Positions 35,683-46,047 are shown, counted from the first letter of the stretch. The stretch: 64,000 nt of DNA from an uncultured Paracoccaceae bacterium (GCA_947500055.1 CANMQO010000004.1:248001-312000); one strand, 5' to 3'. The notes: generated from the letters alone by a model not told the origin. Made by a program: numbers and translations.

Positions 35683-36426
35683 CTATTCTTCGCGCGCTTC
35701 TGCGACGAGTTTTTCCATTTGTGAAAGCGGCACGTAACCTCTGACCATTTGATCTTCGAACACAAAGGTTGGTGTGCCGCTGATCTGCATCTTCTGTGCC
35801 AATTCGCGGTTCTTGTCGATGACCGCGTCAACCTCGCTGCTATCCATCTTCGCCGTGATGGCTGCACCGTCCAGCCCCAATGTATCGCTCATCCGCGTCA
35901 GGGTTGTCGCGGTGATGTCGCCCCGAAATGCCATGAGTGTCTTGTGCACATCTTCGTAAGCTGCATCGCCGGCCACCAGCTGCGTCGCGATGGCAAAGCG
36001 TGCCGCAAGCAGCGATTGATCACCCAAAATGGGGAGTTCCTTGATCACGTAGCGGATATTGGGGTCTGCGCTGACCAGTTGGGTCACCTCGGGAAAGGCG
36101 CGTTTGCAGTAACCGCAACGGTAATCCATGAATTCGACCACGGTGACATCCCCGTCGGGATTGCCGCCGACAAAGGAATACCCGTCATCGAATAGTGCGT
36201 CAGTATTTGCGCGCGCCAATGCTGCGTCATTGGCGATCTGCGCCTCTCGTTCACGTACTTGCAGAACGGCGATTGCTTCTTGCAGGACTTCAGGGTTTTC
36301 CAGAAGGTAGGCCCGCACCTCCTGCCTGAAAACCTCCCGTTCGGCATCGGTCATATTGTCCAGTTCCAGGGCGGCAACCGGCGTGCTGCATGCAAGAAAG
36401 ACGGGCAGTGCGAGGCGAATAAACAT
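35683..36426 (-). CDS. DsbA-like periplasmic thiol:disulfide oxidoreductase
   Basis: 247 residues from the ATG at 36426. A signal peptide (MFIRLALPVFLACSTPVAA) is followed by an N-terminal helical segment with EVLQEAIAVLQ and then a thioredoxin fold with active site YRCGYCKRAFPEV, and cis-Pro loop SGTPTFVF. This extended N-terminal helix is the DsbA/ScsC-like arrangement that can make trimers. It is convergent to ispG and divergent from the aminotransferase. Confidence 0.88.
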   Translation of the reverse strand: MFIRLALPVFLACSTPVAALELDNMTDAEREVFRQEVRAYLLENPEVLQEAIAVLQVREREAQIANDAALARANTDALFDDGYSFVGGNPDGDVTVVEFMDYRCGYCKRAFPEVTQLVSADPNIRYVIKELPILGDQSLLAARFAIATQLVAGDAAYEDVHKTLMAFRGDITATTLTRMSDTLGLDGAAITAKMDSSEVDAVIDKNRELAQKMQISGTPTFVFEDQMVRGYVPLSQMEKLVAEAREE

Positions 36427-36549
36427 GATCACAGGCCTTTTTGGGGAAGCTGATTGCCCACAGACCATATCGGCCGGGCTTTGCCAAGGTCCATTGACCT
36501 CACATGCCAGTGAGATGCAAACAGGCGGCAGAGCAAAAAGAGGCAGAAA

Positions 36550-37695
36550 ATGCGACTTTCCCGTCGGGGTGATGTTGACCCCTTTATCGTAATGGATGTG
36601 ATGGAGGCGGCGCGAAAGGCCGAGGATGCGGGCCGCCGCATTATCCATATGGAGGTGGGCCAACCGGGGACAGGCGCGCCCGCTGCGGCCCGCGCCCGGC
36701 TGGCGGCGGAACTGGATGATCCGCTGGGCTATACTGTTGGTTTGGGCCTGCCTGATCTGCGCGCTCGCATCGCCCGGCATTATGCCGATTGGTATGATAT
36801 TGATCTTGATCCCAACCGTGTGGTGATCACCAGCGGGGCGTCAGGCGCTTTCCTGCTGGCGTTCGCGGCCCTTTTTGATAATGGCGAACGGGTCGGGCTG
36901 GGCACGCCCTGCTACCCGTCCTATCGCCAGATCCTGCGTGCCGTGGGGCTGACCCCTGTTGATATTCCGACCACGCTGGACCAGCGGTTTCAGCCGCTTC
37001 CGTCGGATGTGGCGACCCATGAACTGGATGGATTGATTGTGGCATCTCCGGCCAATCCGACGGGCACGATGCTGGACAAACCCGCGATTGGGGCTTTGGC
37101 CGATGCATGTGCGGCGCGTGGGGCTGCGTTTGTTTCTGACGAGATTTATCACGGCATCGACTACGATAAGCGCCCGGTGACCGCCTTGCAGGTGACGGAT
37201 GACGTTTATGTCGTGAATTCCTTTTCCAAGTATTTTTCCATGACGGGCTGGCGCGTTGGTTGGATGGTGGTCCCAGATGATCACGTTCGCACCGTTGAGC
37301 GGCTGGCCCAGAACATGTTTATCTGCGCACCACATGCCGCTCAGCGGTTGGCATTGTATGCGATGGATTGCCCCGATGAGTTGGCCGCGAACAAAGCCGT
37401 CTATGCCGAAAACCGCGATTTGATGATTTCAGGGCTGAAGGCTGCCGGGTTTGACAGGTTCGCCCCGCCGGATGGTGCGTTCTACATTTACGTCGATGTG
37501 TCTACCTACACCGATAACGCCCGCGCATTTGCGGCGCTGATTTTGGAGGAGGCCGGGGTCGCCGTGACCCCCGGCGTGGATTTTGACGCTGCCCGCGGCC
37601 ACCGCTGGTTGCGGTTCTCATATGCCCGCTCTACTGCGGATATCCGCGAGGGTCTTGACCGGCTGCAACGCTTCATGGCGGGTCGTGCAGCGTGA
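36550..37695 (+). CDS. Class I/II pyridoxal-phosphate aminotransferase
   Basis: 381 residues. The PLP-binding lysine is in NSFSKYFSMTGWRVGW. Other family marks are VITSGASGAFLLAF, ASPANPTGTM and the C-terminal arginine RLRFSYA-type (WLRFSYAR). It resembles aspartate-type (subgroup I-gamma) enzymes; the amino donor cannot be told. It ends in a GTGA overlap with the amidase gene, implying translation coupling, though the two have no evident shared chemistry. Confidence 0.9.
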   Translation: MRLSRRGDVDPFIVMDVMEAARKAEDAGRRIIHMEVGQPGTGAPAAARARLAAELDDPLGYTVGLGLPDLRARIARHYADWYDIDLDPNRVVITSGASGAFLLAFAALFDNGERVGLGTPCYPSYRQILRAVGLTPVDIPTTLDQRFQPLPSDVATHELDGLIVASPANPTGTMLDKPAIGALADACAARGAAFVSDEIYHGIDYDKRPVTALQVTDDVYVVNSFSKYFSMTGWRVGWMVVPDDHVRTVERLAQNMFICAPHAAQRLALYAMDCPDELAANKAVYAENRDLMISGLKAAGFDRFAPPDGAFYIYVDVSTYTDNARAFAALILEEAGVAVTPGVDFDAARGHRWLRFSYARSTADIREGLDRLQRFMAGRAA

Positions 37696-38834
37696 TCAGG
37701 ATACTTCTGGCGCTGATCGTATGGGTCACCCCGGCCCTGGCGGATATCCGCATTGATCCTGACCGCAGCGCTGTACGCGATGGGTGGTGGCGTCTGCAAA
37801 TTGATCTGGGGCTGAGCGACATCACCCCTTATCGGCTGTTCACACTTGATGCGCCGCGCCGTCTGGTGCTTGATTTTGAGAATGTCGATTGGGAAGGCCT
37901 GCGTGAAGCCGATTTGCTTGCGCCGGGTCGGGCGACCGGCTTGCGCTTTGGCCCATTGCAAGAGGGTTGGTCGCGGCTGGTGATCGATTTGGCGGAGCCC
38001 ATGGCCGTCTCCGAGGCGGGTATGCGCAAGACGGACGATGGTGCGCTGCTTTCCATCACCCTCAAAGGTGCGACCGCCAACGCGTTTGCGGCCGCTGCTG
38101 GCGCACCGGAACAAGTTCCGGGTGAGCCGTATAACATGTCACAGCGGCAAAACGACGGAACGATGGTTGTTGTCATTGATCCGGGGCATGGCGGGATTGA
38201 TCCGGGTGCTGATCGTGGTGGCGTCCGCGAGGCACCGCTGATGCTGGCATTGGGTCGTGAAGTTGCGGATGCGTTGCACGCGGTTCCCGGGATCACCCCT
38301 GTATTGACCCGCGATGGGGATCATTTTGTTCCGCTGAACGCCCGCATCAGCCATGCCCGCGCGGTGGGGGCGGATCTGTTTATCTCACTGCATGCTGACG
38401 CGCTGGAGGAGGACGCAGCGCAAGGGGCATCGGTCTATACGTTATCCGGTGACGGTGGCGACGGGGCGTCGCGACGGATGGTTGAACGGCACGAGCGGGG
38501 GGATTTGTTGTCCGGCGTTGATCTGACCGGGCAGGGTGATCGGGTGGCGTCGGTTCTGATGGATCTCGCGCGGCAGGAAACCGGACCGGCGGCGCGGCGG
38601 TTTGCCGACCTGTTGGTGCAAGAGATGCAGGATCGTGGCGTGCGTTTAAACGCGCGTGCCCGGCGCGAGGGTCAGTTCATTGTCCTGTCGGCAGCTGATT
38701 TCCCTGCGGTTCTGATCGAGGCCGGGTTTCTGTCCAATGCCGATGATCGCGCGCGTTTGACGGACCCGGCCCAACGCGCAGCGTTTGCCAAGGCCATTGC
38801 GGCGGCGGTCCAATCCTGGGCCGATATTCCCTAG
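37692..38834 (+). CDS. N-acetylmuramoyl-L-alanine amidase (AMIN + Amidase_3)
   Basis: 380 residues from a GTG that overlaps the upstream stop by four bases. A signal peptide (MIRILLALIVWVTPALA) is followed by an AMIN-like localisation domain at about 20-125 and the zinc amidase domain with VIDPGHGGIDPGADRGG, SLHADALEED and PAVLIEAGFLSN. It cuts peptidoglycan crosslinks at septa in the periplasm. It ends in a CTAG that also holds the opposite-strand methyltransferase stop. Confidence 0.93.
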   Translation: MIRILLALIVWVTPALADIRIDPDRSAVRDGWWRLQIDLGLSDITPYRLFTLDAPRRLVLDFENVDWEGLREADLLAPGRATGLRFGPLQEGWSRLVIDLAEPMAVSEAGMRKTDDGALLSITLKGATANAFAAAAGAPEQVPGEPYNMSQRQNDGTMVVVIDPGHGGIDPGADRGGVREAPLMLALGREVADALHAVPGITPVLTRDGDHFVPLNARISHARAVGADLFISLHADALEEDAAQGASVYTLSGDGGDGASRRMVERHERGDLLSGVDLTGQGDRVASVLMDLARQETGPAARRFADLLVQEMQDRGVRLNARARREGQFIVLSAADFPAVLIEAGFLSNADDRARLTDPAQRAAFAKAIAAAVQSWADIP

Positions 38835-39439
38835 GGCCTGAACTGCACCAGCCAGACGGTGTGTTGCCCGCAGTCGGGATCTTCTGGCGTATGGCGTAAG
38901 ACCTGAAAACCGTTTTGTGCCAGCAAATCGCGGTATTCCTCCGGATCAAGCGAGGCGTGATAGATTGGCGCGCCACCCACGTCACCGATTGCTTCGCCTG
39001 CCATATGCCCGGAGGTGAACATCAAGGCGGCGCGCGGCGCAGCATGTGCAGCGAAAGTGGCGAACATCGCACGCTGATCGTCGGCGCACAGGTGGAAGAA
39101 GCTGTCCCACGCGAGGATCGCATCGAATTTCTGATCTAGCATGAGGCCGCGCATGTCGGCTGTTATCAATGCAGCCCTTGGCAGGTTTTTGGCATAAAGT
39201 GCCGACAGGGTTGAGGTGGGTTCCACCCCTGTCAATGCAGCACCGCGTTCTGCCAGATAAGTGCCAATCGGCTGGCCCGACCCGCAGCCCAGTTCCAGCA
39301 CCCGAACAGCACCGGTATGGCGTGGTGCTGCGGCAAGCATCCGGTCCAGCCACGCCTTTTCCATCAGGTTGCGATTGCGGGCTCTGGCCCATGCGGACCC
39401 GACCCGCTCGTAGGTGGCGATGACATCTTGTGCTTTCAT
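38831..39439 (-). CDS. Class I SAM-dependent methyltransferase
   Basis: 202 residues from the ATG at 39439 (MKAQDVIATYERVG). The SAM-binding glycine motif is VRVLELGCGSGQPIGTYLAERG, followed by GVEPTSTLSALYA and the post-II ILAWDSFFHL. The substrate is not recognised. The stop codon shares the CTAG tetranucleotide with the convergent amidase gene. It is divergent from PBP1A. Confidence 0.85.
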   Translation of the reverse strand: MKAQDVIATYERVGSAWARARNRNLMEKAWLDRMLAAAPRHTGAVRVLELGCGSGQPIGTYLAERGAALTGVEPTSTLSALYAKNLPRAALITADMRGLMLDQKFDAILAWDSFFHLCADDQRAMFATFAAHAAPRAALMFTSGHMAGEAIGDVGGAPIYHASLDPEEYRDLLAQNGFQVLRHTPEDPDCGQHTVWLVQFRP

Positions 39440-39596
39440 GCCGCTGATCTGGACCTGTTTGATCACCGCTGCAAGAGCGAATGAAAAAGTGATCAAACCC
39501 ATGGCATCTTCTGGCCGAAAGGCACATATGGTCTTTTGACGATTGGCCAGCCCGCGCGTATAAGCAAGGGCACCAAGGAAGGGAAAACCAAACCTC

Positions 39597-42128
39597 GTGC
39601 TGCGTTTCATTTTATCTTTTTTCGGTGGTCTTTTCACCCTTTTGACCATGGGTGCCATCATGGGCGCGCTGACTTTGGGGGGAATCTTCCACGTCTATGG
39701 CCGCGATCTGCCGACTTACGAGACCCTATCGCAATATACGCCGCGCATGATCAGCCGAATTTATTCGGTTGAAGGGAAAATCATCGATGAGTTTGCGCAG
39801 GAACGCCGTTTGTATACACCTGCCCACGAAATTCCGGATATCGTCAAGCAAGCTTTTATCTCGGCTGAAGATAAAAATTTCTACACCCACGCTGGCTATG
39901 ATCCGCGCGGCATGATGGCGGCCCTTTATGAGGCCATTCAATCGCGCGGTGAAAATTTACGCGGTGCATCCACCATTACTCAGCAGGTGATGAAGAATTT
40001 CCTGTTGGACGGGTCTCGGAGTGGTATTGAGGGAATAGAACGCAAGATCAAAGAGATCATTCTCGCTACCCGTATCGAACAGGCGATGTCGAAGGAAAAA
40101 ATCCTCGAACTGTATCTGACTGAGATTGATCTGGGCGTTCGGTCATTTGGGGTCACTGCGGCGGCCTTATCATATTTCAACAAGCCATTGGTTGATTTGA
40201 CGCCGGCCGAGGCCGCGTTTCTGGCAGTACATCCGAAAGCGCCCTACAGCTATCATCCGGTAAAAAATCGTGACGCCGCGATTGCCCGCCGAAACTTTAT
40301 CCTACGTGAGATGTACCAGAATGGCTACTTGACCCGTGATGAGGTGGAGGTTGCATTGGCGGATCCGCTGCGGACGGTGCAGAACGGCGACTTCCCGAGT
40401 TTCCGCGAAAACCTGCCCCCGCGCGACTATTTCACAGATGAAATCCGCCGCCAGTTGAGCCAGAACTTTGGCGAGGAAGAGTTCTTTTCCGGTGGTCTGT
40501 CGATCCGTGCCACGGTGGATCCTGAATTGCAGGTCTCCGCCCGTGCGTCATTGCAGCGCGCGCTGGAGGAATATGACCGCAGTACATCCATCTGGCGTGG
40601 CACCGGCAAGACGATCCCGGAGGAAGCATTGGCCAGTGAGCCTGAATGGCGCGCGGCCTTGGGTGCGGTTGATGTTCCCCGCGACATCGCGCTGGAAAAC
40701 AAGTGGTATCCCGCCGTCGTTCTGGAAGTTAAAGAGAACCAGCTTCGCCTTGGTATTGAAAACCTGCTTGATACGGAGGAGCGCCCCTCTGTCGTGCCAC
40801 GTGAGGACATCCAATGGATGCGTGGTGACTTTTTTGAGAATTTCACACCCGGCGATGTCGTCCATGTGCGCCAGATGACGGCGGATTCCGATGGCACGTT
40901 TATTCGTTGGTCGCTGCGCCAGATCCCCGAGGTGCAGGGTGGCTTTATGGCGATGGACGTCAACACCGGTCGTGTGATCGCCATGCAGGGCGGTTTCAGC
41001 TATGAGGATTCGGTGTTCAACCGGGCCACGCAGGCGCGCCGTCAGCCGGGGTCATCCTTCAAGCCGTTTGTCTATGCCGCCGCACTGGATAGTGGCTATT
41101 CCCCCGCCACAATCGTTGTTGATGCCCCGATTGAGATCAACACGCCACAAGGCACCTGGCGCCCCAAAAACGCATCCAATCAATTCTATGGCCCAACCCC
41201 GCTGCGGACCGGAATTGAGCGGTCGCGGAACCTGATGACGATTCGCCTCGCGCAGGAGATCGGGATTGATACGGTTGGTCGCTATGCTGAGAAGTTTGGC
41301 GTTTACAATGATATGAACCGGGTACTCGCGGCATCACTCGGCTCTGACGAGACCACGCTGTTCAAGATGGTCGCCGCCTATGCGATGTTCGCCAACGGCG
41401 GTGAACGGGTGGAACCGACACTGGTTGACCGCGTGCAGGACCGTTATGGCAACACCGTTTATCGCCATGACCAGCGGATTTGCGAGGATTGCAGCAATCC
41501 AAACCTGCCAGCCGGGCAGGCCCCGCGCATTCAGTCAAACCGTGACCGGGTGATGAATGAAATCACTGCCTATCAGCTGACATCAATGATGCAGGGCGTT
41601 GTGGATCGTGGGACCGCCAGTGGTGCGATAAACCTTCCGGTACCGATTGCGGGCAAGACTGGTACGACCAATGACGCCAAGGATGTGTGGTTTATCGGTT
41701 TTTCATCCAACATCGTTGCCGGTTGCTATATTGGTCACGATACGCCCCGTTCACTGGGCCGTAGTGCATCGGGTGGCGGCATTTGTGGTCCGGTGTTCAA
41801 CCGGTTCATGACTGACGCGATTGAAAAGTTTGGTGGTAGCAAATTCAGTGTGCCTGCCGATTGCCAGTTCATCAATATTGACCGATTCAGCGGTGCGCGC
41901 CTGCCGGATGGGGCGTCAGGCGATAATGTGATTGCCGAATGTTTCCGCCCCGGCGAGGAGCCGCTTTTCGGGATCATGTTTGACGGTGGTTTCGCGATGG
42001 CCGCGGACCTGCCGCTTTTTGATGATGTGCCGCGCCAGGGTCGTCAGGTGACAACATCAACAGGTCAGACCGCAACAGTTGGTCCCAAGGCCACGTTTGG
42101 TACATTGTCGACTGGCGGTCTTTACTGA
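39597..42128 (+). CDS. mrcA: Penicillin-binding protein 1A
   Basis: 843 residues from a GTG at 39597 with AAGGAAGGG upstream. An N-terminal membrane anchor (FILSFFGGLFTLLTMGAIMG) precedes the GT51 glycosyltransferase with SAEDKNFYTHAGYDPRG near 90 and GASTITQQVMKN. An OB-like insert follows. The transpeptidase has SSFK near 485, SRN in ERSRNLM, and KTGT near 686. It polymerises and crosslinks peptidoglycan in the periplasm. It follows the AMIN amidase region in a wall-synthesis neighbourhood. Confidence 0.95.
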   Translation: MLRFILSFFGGLFTLLTMGAIMGALTLGGIFHVYGRDLPTYETLSQYTPRMISRIYSVEGKIIDEFAQERRLYTPAHEIPDIVKQAFISAEDKNFYTHAGYDPRGMMAALYEAIQSRGENLRGASTITQQVMKNFLLDGSRSGIEGIERKIKEIILATRIEQAMSKEKILELYLTEIDLGVRSFGVTAAALSYFNKPLVDLTPAEAAFLAVHPKAPYSYHPVKNRDAAIARRNFILREMYQNGYLTRDEVEVALADPLRTVQNGDFPSFRENLPPRDYFTDEIRRQLSQNFGEEEFFSGGLSIRATVDPELQVSARASLQRALEEYDRSTSIWRGTGKTIPEEALASEPEWRAALGAVDVPRDIALENKWYPAVVLEVKENQLRLGIENLLDTEERPSVVPREDIQWMRGDFFENFTPGDVVHVRQMTADSDGTFIRWSLRQIPEVQGGFMAMDVNTGRVIAMQGGFSYEDSVFNRATQARRQPGSSFKPFVYAAALDSGYSPATIVVDAPIEINTPQGTWRPKNASNQFYGPTPLRTGIERSRNLMTIRLAQEIGIDTVGRYAEKFGVYNDMNRVLAASLGSDETTLFKMVAAYAMFANGGERVEPTLVDRVQDRYGNTVYRHDQRICEDCSNPNLPAGQAPRIQSNRDRVMNEITAYQLTSMMQGVVDRGTASGAINLPVPIAGKTGTTNDAKDVWFIGFSSNIVAGCYIGHDTPRSLGRSASGGGICGPVFNRFMTDAIEKFGGSKFSVPADCQFINIDRFSGARLPDGASGDNVIAECFRPGEEPLFGIMFDGGFAMAADLPLFDDVPRQGRQVTTSTGQTATVGPKATFGTLSTGGLY

Positions 42129-42202
42129 CCGTCCGGCGCTTGCTGCGGGTCACAACCCGCGTTATCACCACGCTTTGAAGAGAATACCAAAGGCCGGTTC
42201 CG

Positions 42203-43327
42203 ATGCGCGCAGAAATACAGAATGCAGTTGAGGCGATTGAAAAATCGCTGGCCTTGCTTGCCCAACGGATGGACCGCGAAACCGCCCCGCACAGGTTGGA
42301 AGAATTCAACGCGCGGGTTGAGGACCCGACCCTGTGGGATGATCCGGAGGCTGCACAAAAGCTGATGCGCGATCGTCAGTTGCTGGTCGATGCCATGGCC
42401 AATTATGATGGCATTCAGCAGGAGTTGAGCGACAATATCGAGCTGATCGAACTTGGCGAGATGGAAGACGACACCGAGGTTGTGGCCGAAGCGGAGGCTG
42501 CGGTCATCAAGCTGCAAGCCAAGGCCGCGAAGAAGGAACTTGAGGCCCTGTTGGATGGTGAGGCGGACGGCAATGACACCTTCCTTGAAATCAATGCCGG
42601 GGCGGGTGGCACAGAATCCTGCGACTGGGCCAATATGCTGGCCCGTATGTATGTCCGATGGGCCGAAAAGAAGGGCTATAAGGTTGAACTGCAATCCGAA
42701 CAGTCCGGTGACGAGGCGGGTATCAAATCAGCCAGTTACAAGATCAGCGGCCACAATGCCTACGGTTGGCTGAAATCGGAAAGCGGCGTGCATCGCCTAG
42801 TTCGTATCTCGCCTTTCGACAGCGCCGCCAAACGCCATACCTCGTTTACCTCCGTGAAGGTGTATCCTGTCGTCGATGATAATATCGAGATTGAGGTGAA
42901 CCCGGCGGATATCCGTATTGATACCTATCGGTCATCCGGTGCTGGTGGTCAGCACGTGAACACCACGGATTCGGCTGTGCGCATCACCCACAATCCCACG
43001 GGGATCGTGGTGACTAGTTCGGAAAAATCGCAGCATCAAAACCGTGATATCGCGATGAAAGCGCTGAAATCACGCCTCTATCAGATAGAGCTGGATAAAC
43101 GTTCTGCCCTTGTGAACGAGGCCCATGAAAGTGCCGGTGATGCGGGTTGGGGTAACCAGATCAGGTCTTATGTTTTGCAGCCCTATCAGATGGTCAAGGA
43201 TCTGCGCACGAACTATGAGACATCCGATACCAAGGGTGTGCTGGATGGCGATCTGGATGGGTTGATGGCGGCCACGCTGGCGATGGATGTGTCGGGCAAA
43301 AGCCGGGCAGAGGCGAACGCGGAGTAG
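42203..43327 (+). CDS. prfB: Peptide chain release factor 2
   Basis: 374 residues. It terminates at UGA and UAA. The anticodon-mimicking SPF tripeptide is in [11 protein letters not shown], and the peptidyl-transferase GGQ is in [16 protein letters not shown]. The frame is continuous from the ATG through residue 40, so there is no in-frame UGA programmed frameshift as in many bacteria. It lies 74 bp after mrcA. Confidence 0.95.
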   Translation: MRAEIQNAVEAIEKSLALLAQRMDRETAPHRLEEFNARVEDPTLWDDPEAAQKLMRDRQLLVDAMANYDGIQQELSDNIELIELGEMEDDTEVVAEAEAAVIKLQAKAAKKELEALLDGEADGNDTFLEINAGAGGTESCDWANMLARMYVRWAEKKGYKVELQSEQSGDEAGIKSASYKISGHNAYGWLKSESGVHRLVRISPFDSAAKRHTSFTSVKVYPVVDDNIEIEVNPADIRIDTYRSSGAGGQHVNTTDSAVRITHNPTGIVVTSSEKSQHQNRDIAMKALKSRLYQIELDKRSALVNEAHESAGDAGWGNQIRSYVLQPYQMVKDLRTNYETSDTKGVLDGDLDGLMAATLAMDVSGKSRAEANAE

Positions 43328-43363
43328 TCTTGCCAATCCCACCGCGTCGCGCTTGACTGCGGT

Positions 43364-44737
43364 ATGTCAGATTTATTGAATTGGGATGCCTGTCGGTTGT
43401 CTGCTGCTATTGCGGCGGGGCAGGTGACAGCGACGGAATTGATGCGCCAGACGCTGGATCGTATTGGTGCGGTTAATCCGGACGTCAATGCCATTGTCGC
43501 GCTACGCCCCGAACAGGACTTGATGGCAGAGGCCCGGGCCGCCGATCTGGTTCCCGCCAAGGGCGTGTTGCATGGTATTCCGGTTGCGATCAAGGATCTG
43601 GCGAATGTTGCAGGGCTGCCCACGTCGCAAGGCTCCCCTTTGTTTGCCGGACAGATTGCAGGGCGCAGCGATATCATGGTCCAGCGCATGCAGGATGCTG
43701 GCGCCATCATCATCGGCAAGACGAATACGCCGGAGTTTGGGTTGGGCAGCCACACGTATAACCCTGTTTTTGGTCCAACTGAAAATGCGCTGATGCCGGG
43801 GCGGTCGGCGGGTGGATCATCCGGTGGTGCTGCGGTGGCTTTGGCCAAGGGCATGGTCTGCCTTGCGGATGGGTCGGACATGATGGGCAGTCTGCGCAAC
43901 CCTGCGGGCTGGAACGGGGTTTACGGGATGCGCCCGACATGGGGCCGTGTGCCGTCAGAGCCAGAGGGCGATATGTTTCTGCATCAGCTTTCGACCGGCG
44001 GTCCCATGGCGCGTACGCCGCGTGATATTGCGCTGCTGCTGGAGGTGCAGGCGGGCAGGGATCAGCGGCAGCCATTTGGCCTGCCAGGCCAGGATTATCG
44101 CGCTGGTTTGCCTGCTGATGTGACCGGTCGCCGCATTGCATGGCTGGGCGATTGGGGTGGGGCTTATCCAATGGAGGCGGGCGTGCTGGATCATGCCGCC
44201 GCCGCCGTTGCGACATTGGCGCAAGCGGGCTGCATTGTGGAGGAGGTGAAACCGCCATTTGCGGCGGGTGATCTGTGGCAGGCATGGATCACCTTGCGTT
44301 CCTGGGCTGTGGCGGCTGGATTGGCGCCGATCTATGACCAGCCCGATCTGCGCGATCAGCTAAAGCCTGAGGCGATCTGGGAGGTTGAGCGGGGTCGGTC
44401 CTTGTCGGGGGCTGACATTCAGAAGGCCAGCCTGATCCGTTCGGATTGGTATCGCGCAGCGAATACGATGTTTGACGATTACGATGCACTTGTCCTGCCT
44501 ACAGCGCAATGCTGGCCGTTTCCGGTAGACTGGCACTGGCCGCAGGAGATCGCGGGCGTTGCCATGGATACCTATCATCGTTGGATGGAAGTGGTTGTGC
44601 CAGCCAGTCTGATCGGACTGCCGGTGCTTGCCGTCCCGATCCGGGGCGACAGGCCGATGGGCTTGCAAATCATTGGACGTCACGGTGATGATATGGGCGT
44701 CCTGCAACTGGGGGAGGCGTGGCATGGCATTGGCTGA
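43364..44737 (+). CDS. Amidase-signature enzyme (GatA-like fold)
   Basis: 457 residues. The Ser-cisSer-Lys triad is visible: lysine in AIKDLANVAG, serines in AGGSSGGAAVALA and the second serine-rich loop DMMGSLRNPAGWNG. The last replaces the usual DGGGSIRIPA, a mild variant. gatB and gatC are not here, so a small-molecule amidase is more likely than Glu-tRNA amidotransferase. It overlaps DUF2189 by 14 bases. Confidence 0.88.
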   Translation: MSDLLNWDACRLSAAIAAGQVTATELMRQTLDRIGAVNPDVNAIVALRPEQDLMAEARAADLVPAKGVLHGIPVAIKDLANVAGLPTSQGSPLFAGQIAGRSDIMVQRMQDAGAIIIGKTNTPEFGLGSHTYNPVFGPTENALMPGRSAGGSSGGAAVALAKGMVCLADGSDMMGSLRNPAGWNGVYGMRPTWGRVPSEPEGDMFLHQLSTGGPMARTPRDIALLLEVQAGRDQRQPFGLPGQDYRAGLPADVTGRRIAWLGDWGGAYPMEAGVLDHAAAAVATLAQAGCIVEEVKPPFAAGDLWQAWITLRSWAVAAGLAPIYDQPDLRDQLKPEAIWEVERGRSLSGADIQKASLIRSDWYRAANTMFDDYDALVLPTAQCWPFPVDWHWPQEIAGVAMDTYHRWMEVVVPASLIGLPVLAVPIRGDRPMGLQIIGRHGDDMGVLQLGEAWHGIG

Positions 44738-45482
44738 GGCAGCAAGACCTGAGGTCCGCGCCGTGACCTTTGCTGATTTGTGGTCGGCCTTGCGGGCCGG
44801 TGCGCGCGATTTTGCGAAGGCGCCGCAATTCGGCTTGTTCTTCAGCGCGGTCTACGTGCTGGGTGGCTTTTTCCTGATCTGGTTGGGGGCAGGGCATGTC
44901 AGTTGGACATTGGCGACATCACTCGGCTTTCCGCTGATCGCCCCGTTTGCGGCCGCTGGCCTGTATGAGGTCAGCCGCCGGATGGAACAGGATCAACCAT
45001 TGAAATGGGGGCAGGTGCTGGCCATCGTCTGGCAGGAACGCACAAGGCAACTGCCCTGGCTGGGGGCAATTATTGTCATCTATTTCCTGTTCTGGACCTT
45101 TCTGGCCCATATGGTGTTTGCCCTGTTCATGGGGCTGTCCACGATGACGAACGTATCGCAAAGCTGGGATGTCTTTTTGACGGCGAACGGGTTGACAATG
45201 ATCGGTGTCGAGTTGGCGATTGGCGCGGTTCTTGCTTTTCTGTTGTTCTCGTTGACGGTTGTCAGCCTGCCGCTGGTACTGGATCGCGAAGTCGATTTTG
45301 TAACCGCAATGCTGATCAGCCTCGCCACGGTGCGCGGAAACCTGTTTGTCATGCTTGTCTGGGCGTTCATCATCGCCTTTTGCACCTTGTTGGCGCTTTT
45401 GCCGTGGTTCCTGGGGCTGATGATCGTATTGCCCGTGTTGGGCCATGCCACGTGGCATTTGTATCGGCGTGCGATTACTTAA
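44724..45482 (+). CDS. DUF2189 integral membrane protein
   Basis: 252 residues, about six membrane segments. The family start RAVTFADLWSALRAGARDFAKAP and the middle helix FPLIAPFAAAGLYEVSRRMEQ match DUF2189, a conserved alphaproteobacterial family of unknown role. The ATG at 44724 lies inside the amidase gene, 14 bases from its end, so coupling is likely. A strong terminator follows. Confidence 0.85.
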   Translation: MALAEAARPEVRAVTFADLWSALRAGARDFAKAPQFGLFFSAVYVLGGFFLIWLGAGHVSWTLATSLGFPLIAPFAAAGLYEVSRRMEQDQPLKWGQVLAIVWQERTRQLPWLGAIIVIYFLFWTFLAHMVFALFMGLSTMTNVSQSWDVFLTANGLTMIGVELAIGAVLAFLLFSLTVVSLPLVLDREVDFVTAMLISLATVRGNLFVMLVWAFIIAFCTLLALLPWFLGLMIVLPVLGHATWHLYRRAIT

Positions 45483-45507
45483 CCCGGCTGGAATTGCGAC
45501 CGGAAAG

Positions 45508-45537
45508 AAAAAAGGGCATCAACTGATGCCCTTTTTT
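45508..45537. terminator. Bidirectional rho-independent terminator
   Basis: The inverted repeat AAAAAAGGGCATC / GATGCCCTTTTTT with a 4-nt loop gives T-runs on both strands. It separates DUF2189 (plus) from bactofilin (minus). Confidence 0.92.
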
Positions 45538-45561
45538 AATCTGCCTATGCGGTTGAAGTTC

Positions 45562-46047
45562 TTATGACTTCGGTGCCTCGCCGGGTGCGGCGGCGGTTGG
45601 CATTTTCTTGGCGCCGGTCGCAAGCGGATCGTCCTGCCGTTGCACGGAACCTTCGAAATGCGCACCAGACTCTATGGCGATTGTCTTGTGGATGATGTCA
45701 CCCTCGACCCGCGCGGTCGATGTCAGGCGGACCTTCAGGCCACGCACACGGCCAACGACGCGGCCATTGACGACCACATCGTCTGCAACCACTTCGCCTT
45801 TGACTGTAGCGCCTTCGCCAACAGTCAGCAGGTGTGCACGCACGTCGCCTTCGACCTGACCTTCGATGTTCACATCGCCGGTTGTCTTGATGTTGCCTGT
45901 GATCAGCAGATCAGCAGACAGAACCGACGCTGGCGGCTTGGCCGTTGGCGCACCGGGCTTGGCAGGTGCTGATTTACCAGCATCTGCGTTCTTTGCGTTG
46001 TCGGCCGCTTTTGGGCCAGGTTCGTTGATTTTGGATTTAGAAAACAT
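45562..46047 (-). CDS. Bactofilin (polymer-forming cytoskeletal protein)
   Basis: 161 residues. The bactofilin beta-helix spans about 44-135, with DLLITGNIKTTGDVNIEGQVEGDVRA and repeated short turns VVADDVVVNGRVVGRV. Tails are Ala/Lys/Pro-rich and disordered, as usual. Bactofilins form nucleotide-independent filaments at the membrane and direct wall enzymes. It overlaps the M23 peptidase gene by 11 bases, so the pair is probably one cell-shape unit as in CcmA/Csd and LmdC systems. Confidence 0.92.
   Translation of the reverse strand: MFSKSKINEPGPKAADNAKNADAGKSAPAKPGAPTAKPPASVLSADLLITGNIKTTGDVNIEGQVEGDVRAHLLTVGEGATVKGEVVADDVVVNGRVVGRVRGLKVRLTSTARVEGDIIHKTIAIESGAHFEGSVQRQDDPLATGAKKMPTAAAPGEAPKS

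Noticed and set aside
42203..42320. Programmed frameshift in prfB
   Set aside because: The frame is continuous from the ATG; no in-frame UGA or slippery site is seen.
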